From the NCBI GenBank assembly GCA_958415865.1, contig CATYZV010000143.1, forward strand, positions 1 to 5,395: a DNA stretch of 5,395 nucleotides, written 5' to 3'. Origin of the DNA: an uncultured Selenomonadaceae bacterium. Its GTDB lineage: Bacteria; Bacillota; Negativicutes; Selenomonadales; Selenomonadaceae. The notes beneath the pieces are model-generated. The model did not search any database. It was not told the origin of the DNA and saw only the letters and a program-made list of their open reading frames with translations. The number at the start of each line of letters is the position of its first letter. The first letter of the stretch is position 1. Shown here piece by piece: positions 4,536-5,395 of this stretch. A program made the position numbers and the translations under genes.

Positions 4536-4597
4536 GGGCAATCATCTCCCTTGCGGGGAAGGCCGACCATTAGAGTCATTGTCTCTCATAAATCATT

Positions 4598-4606
4598 ATT
4601 ATAGCA
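4598..4606 (-). promoter_or_regulatory. Toxin promoter, copy 3 (no good -35)
   Basis: On the minus strand TGC-TATAAT (4606-4598), an extended -10. The -35 position (4621-4626) reads GTGCAA, a poor match, because the array ends here and no next unit supplies TTGGCA. Confidence 0.6.
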
Positions 4607-4610
4607 GAAC

Positions 4611-4640
4611 AGCCGGGCTTTTGCACCCGGCTTTATTTTT
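4611..4640 (+). terminator. Intrinsic terminator at the right end of the array
   Basis: AGCCGGG (4611-4617) pairs with CCCGGCT (4626-4632), loop CTTTTGCA, followed by TTATTTTTTG. It stops plus-strand transcription before mgtC. The same hairpin lies 13 nt past the mgtC stop on the minus strand but lacks a T-tract there, so it would be a weak terminator for mgtC. Confidence 0.75.
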
Positions 4641-4644
4641 TGTA

Positions 4645-5322
4645 TTAATCTATATTTATTGTTTTAATGCCTGAAATCTCAGACAGGCCTGCTGTGATAT
4701 CAGCTCTTTTTATTTGATGGGGGTTGTATAACAGCAGGGTTAGTTCGATCATATCATCGGATTTAAAGACGAGGGATATGTCTTTGAATGCCATGCCTAG
4801 GGCGTGCAGTTCGTCATAGATTTTCTTTATGGTGTTGGACTCGTTTAGCAGTGTTATCTTGACGGCGATGTTGTCGGCGGGCATGGTCCATTTATATCTA
4901 TCGCGCTGTGATAGTGCTTCTAGTATTAGGTAGACGAGCACCGATGAAAAAATGGCGATACTGTAGTAGCCTGCTCCGACGGCAAGCCCCACGCCGGAGA
5001 CTACCCAGATGCAGGCGGCAGTGGTTAGCCCGATGACATTGACACCTTCTTTAATTATTGCACCTGCACCCAAGAAGCCAATGCCGCTGACGACTTGAGC
5101 CGCGAGCCTTGCCGGGTCAGCATTCGTCTTGCCTTCTACCTGTTCGTACATCATATTGGAAAGTATCATGATCAGGCACGAGCCGACGCAGACGAGTATA
5201 TTGGTTCTAAGACCTGCTGACTTGTGCTTGAACTGGCGTTCGTATCCTATCAATGCTCCCAAGAGCGCGGCAAGCATTATCCTAAACATATATTCTAGTG
5301 AGAAATCCCATGAAAGTTCCAA
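4645..5322 (-). CDS. MgtC/SapB-family inner-membrane protein
   Basis: A 225-residue membrane protein of the MgtC/SapB family, linked in other bacteria to growth at low magnesium and to virulence or envelope physiology; its biochemical role is unsettled. The N-terminal 140 residues hold about four to five hydrophobic spans (about 10-26, 41-58, 75-91, 96-117, 120-137) and the family blocks IGYERQFKHKSAGLRTN (25-41), ADPARLAAQVVSGIGFLGAG (68-87) and GLTTAACIWVVSGVGLAVGAG (98-118). Residues about 148-225 form a soluble ACT-like tail, as in long MgtC members. The start is TTG at 5322: AGGAGG (5330-5335) is 7 nt upstream, while the first ATG (codon 12) has no SD and would cut the first helix. It is transcribed toward the toxin array and has its own promoter. 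Confidence 0.92.
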   Translation of the reverse strand: MELSWDFSLEYMFRIMLAALLGALIGYERQFKHKSAGLRTNILVCVGSCLIMILSNMMYEQVEGKTNADPARLAAQVVSGIGFLGAGAIIKEGVNVIGLTTAACIWVVSGVGLAVGAGYYSIAIFSSVLVYLILEALSQRDRYKWTMPADNIAVKITLLNESNTIKKIYDELHALGMAFKDISLVFKSDDMIELTLLLYNPHQIKRADITAGLSEISGIKTINID

Positions 5323-5359
5323 AAAAATTCCTCCTCATGTATTGATTTTGTGATGATAT

Positions 5360-5388
5360 ATTATAGTTATAATCATGCGGAAATGCAA
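5360..5388 (-). promoter_or_regulatory. Probable promoter of the MgtC-family gene
   Basis: On the minus strand TTGCAT (5383-5388), a 17-nt spacer and TATAAT (5360-5365). The predicted start near 5353 gives a leader of about 30 nt, too short for a long leader-based magnesium sensor from this start. Confidence 0.6.
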
Positions 5389-5395
5389 TGGATTC

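Larger units (their letters stand above)
3681..4610. repeat. Three tandem ~310-bp type I toxin-antitoxin modules
   Basis: Three direct copies begin at about 3681, 3989 and 4295. Landmarks recur at near-constant spacing: plus-strand TATAAT at 3711, 4015 and 4327; minus-strand toxin ATG at 3911, 4221 and 4535; minus-strand TATAAT at 3975, 4282 and 4598. Order in each unit: AGAT(A/G)GCTTTGCCAAA block, plus promoter, short RNA with a 5' stem-loop, terminator hairpin, minus-strand peptide gene, its leader and promoter. The peptide and leader are nearly identical between copies, while the RNA loop and terminator sequences differ. Confidence 0.9.

Noticed and set aside
3681..4610. CRISPR array
   Set aside because: The repeats are ~310 bp with internal promoters, frames and terminators, not short repeats with unique spacers.
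3681..4610. Insertion-sequence or MITE copies
   Set aside because: No terminal inverted repeats bounding each unit and no target-site duplication were visible; tandem duplication explains the structure better.
4360..4674. Plus-strand 104-codon frame over copy 3 of the array
   Set aside because: It crosses a terminator and the toxin leader, and is not conserved in the other two copies.
5323..5360. Magnesium-sensing leader (M-box or mgtC-like) upstream of the MgtC-family gene
   Set aside because: From the visible promoter the leader is only about 30 nt, too short for such an element.

Overview
The window reads as a piece of a Firmicutes chromosome, most likely of the Negativicutes (Selenomonas/Megamonas/Mitsuokella-like). 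The evidence is a stand-alone AICAR transformylase under a ZTP-type riboswitch, strong AGGAGG ribosome binding sites, clean TTGACA/TATAAT promoters, one TTG start, and GC content that is moderate in genes and low between them. The placement is an inference; no rRNA or tRNA is present.

Layout. At 2-211 (+) is the tail of a small unrecognised gene, open to the left edge. It converges on a YesN-type (REC + AraC HTH) response regulator at 266-1054 (-), and the two share a bidirectional terminator. Upstream lies the stand-alone AICAR transformylase (purH C-terminal domain only) at 1204-2379 (-). Its roughly 120-nt leader folds as a ZTP (pfl) riboswitch, so the sensor for the enzyme's own substrate, ZMP/AICAR, sits in front of the gene. 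A strong intrinsic terminator follows purH, but the regulator's promoter lies before that terminator, so the hairpin is also in the regulator's 5' leader. Divergent from purH is a 6-phosphofructokinase-family gene at 2681-3652 (+) with several active-site substitutions (TIEND instead of TIDND) and a perfect palindrome inside its probable promoter.

The most striking region is 3681-4610, which has no conventional-sized gene. It is three tandem copies of a ~310-bp module. Each copy encodes, on the minus strand, a 23-25-residue hydrophobic peptide starting MSTFEALSLMIAFGM, which I read as a holin-like/TxpA-like type I toxin. Each has its own TATAAT promoter, a strong SD next to or inside a GCAA-tetraloop hairpin, and a hairpin terminator. 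On the plus strand each copy has an extended -10 promoter driving a short (~100-nt) RNA that converges on the toxin mRNA at the terminator and begins with a conserved stem-loop. This is the par/fst- or TxpA/RatA-like type I toxin-antitoxin layout in triplicate. The copies differ in antitoxin loop, promoter spacing, SD and terminator, suggesting separate pairing specificities and partial decay of copy 3. The -35 of toxins 1 and 2 comes from the next unit's palindromic TTTGCCAAA, which interlocks the array.

The right end holds an MgtC/SapB-family membrane protein at 4645-5322 (-), read from a TTG codon, with its promoter near the window edge. The genes are not one pathway. The common theme is RNA-level control: a riboswitch, a terminator in a leader, and convergent antisense RNAs.
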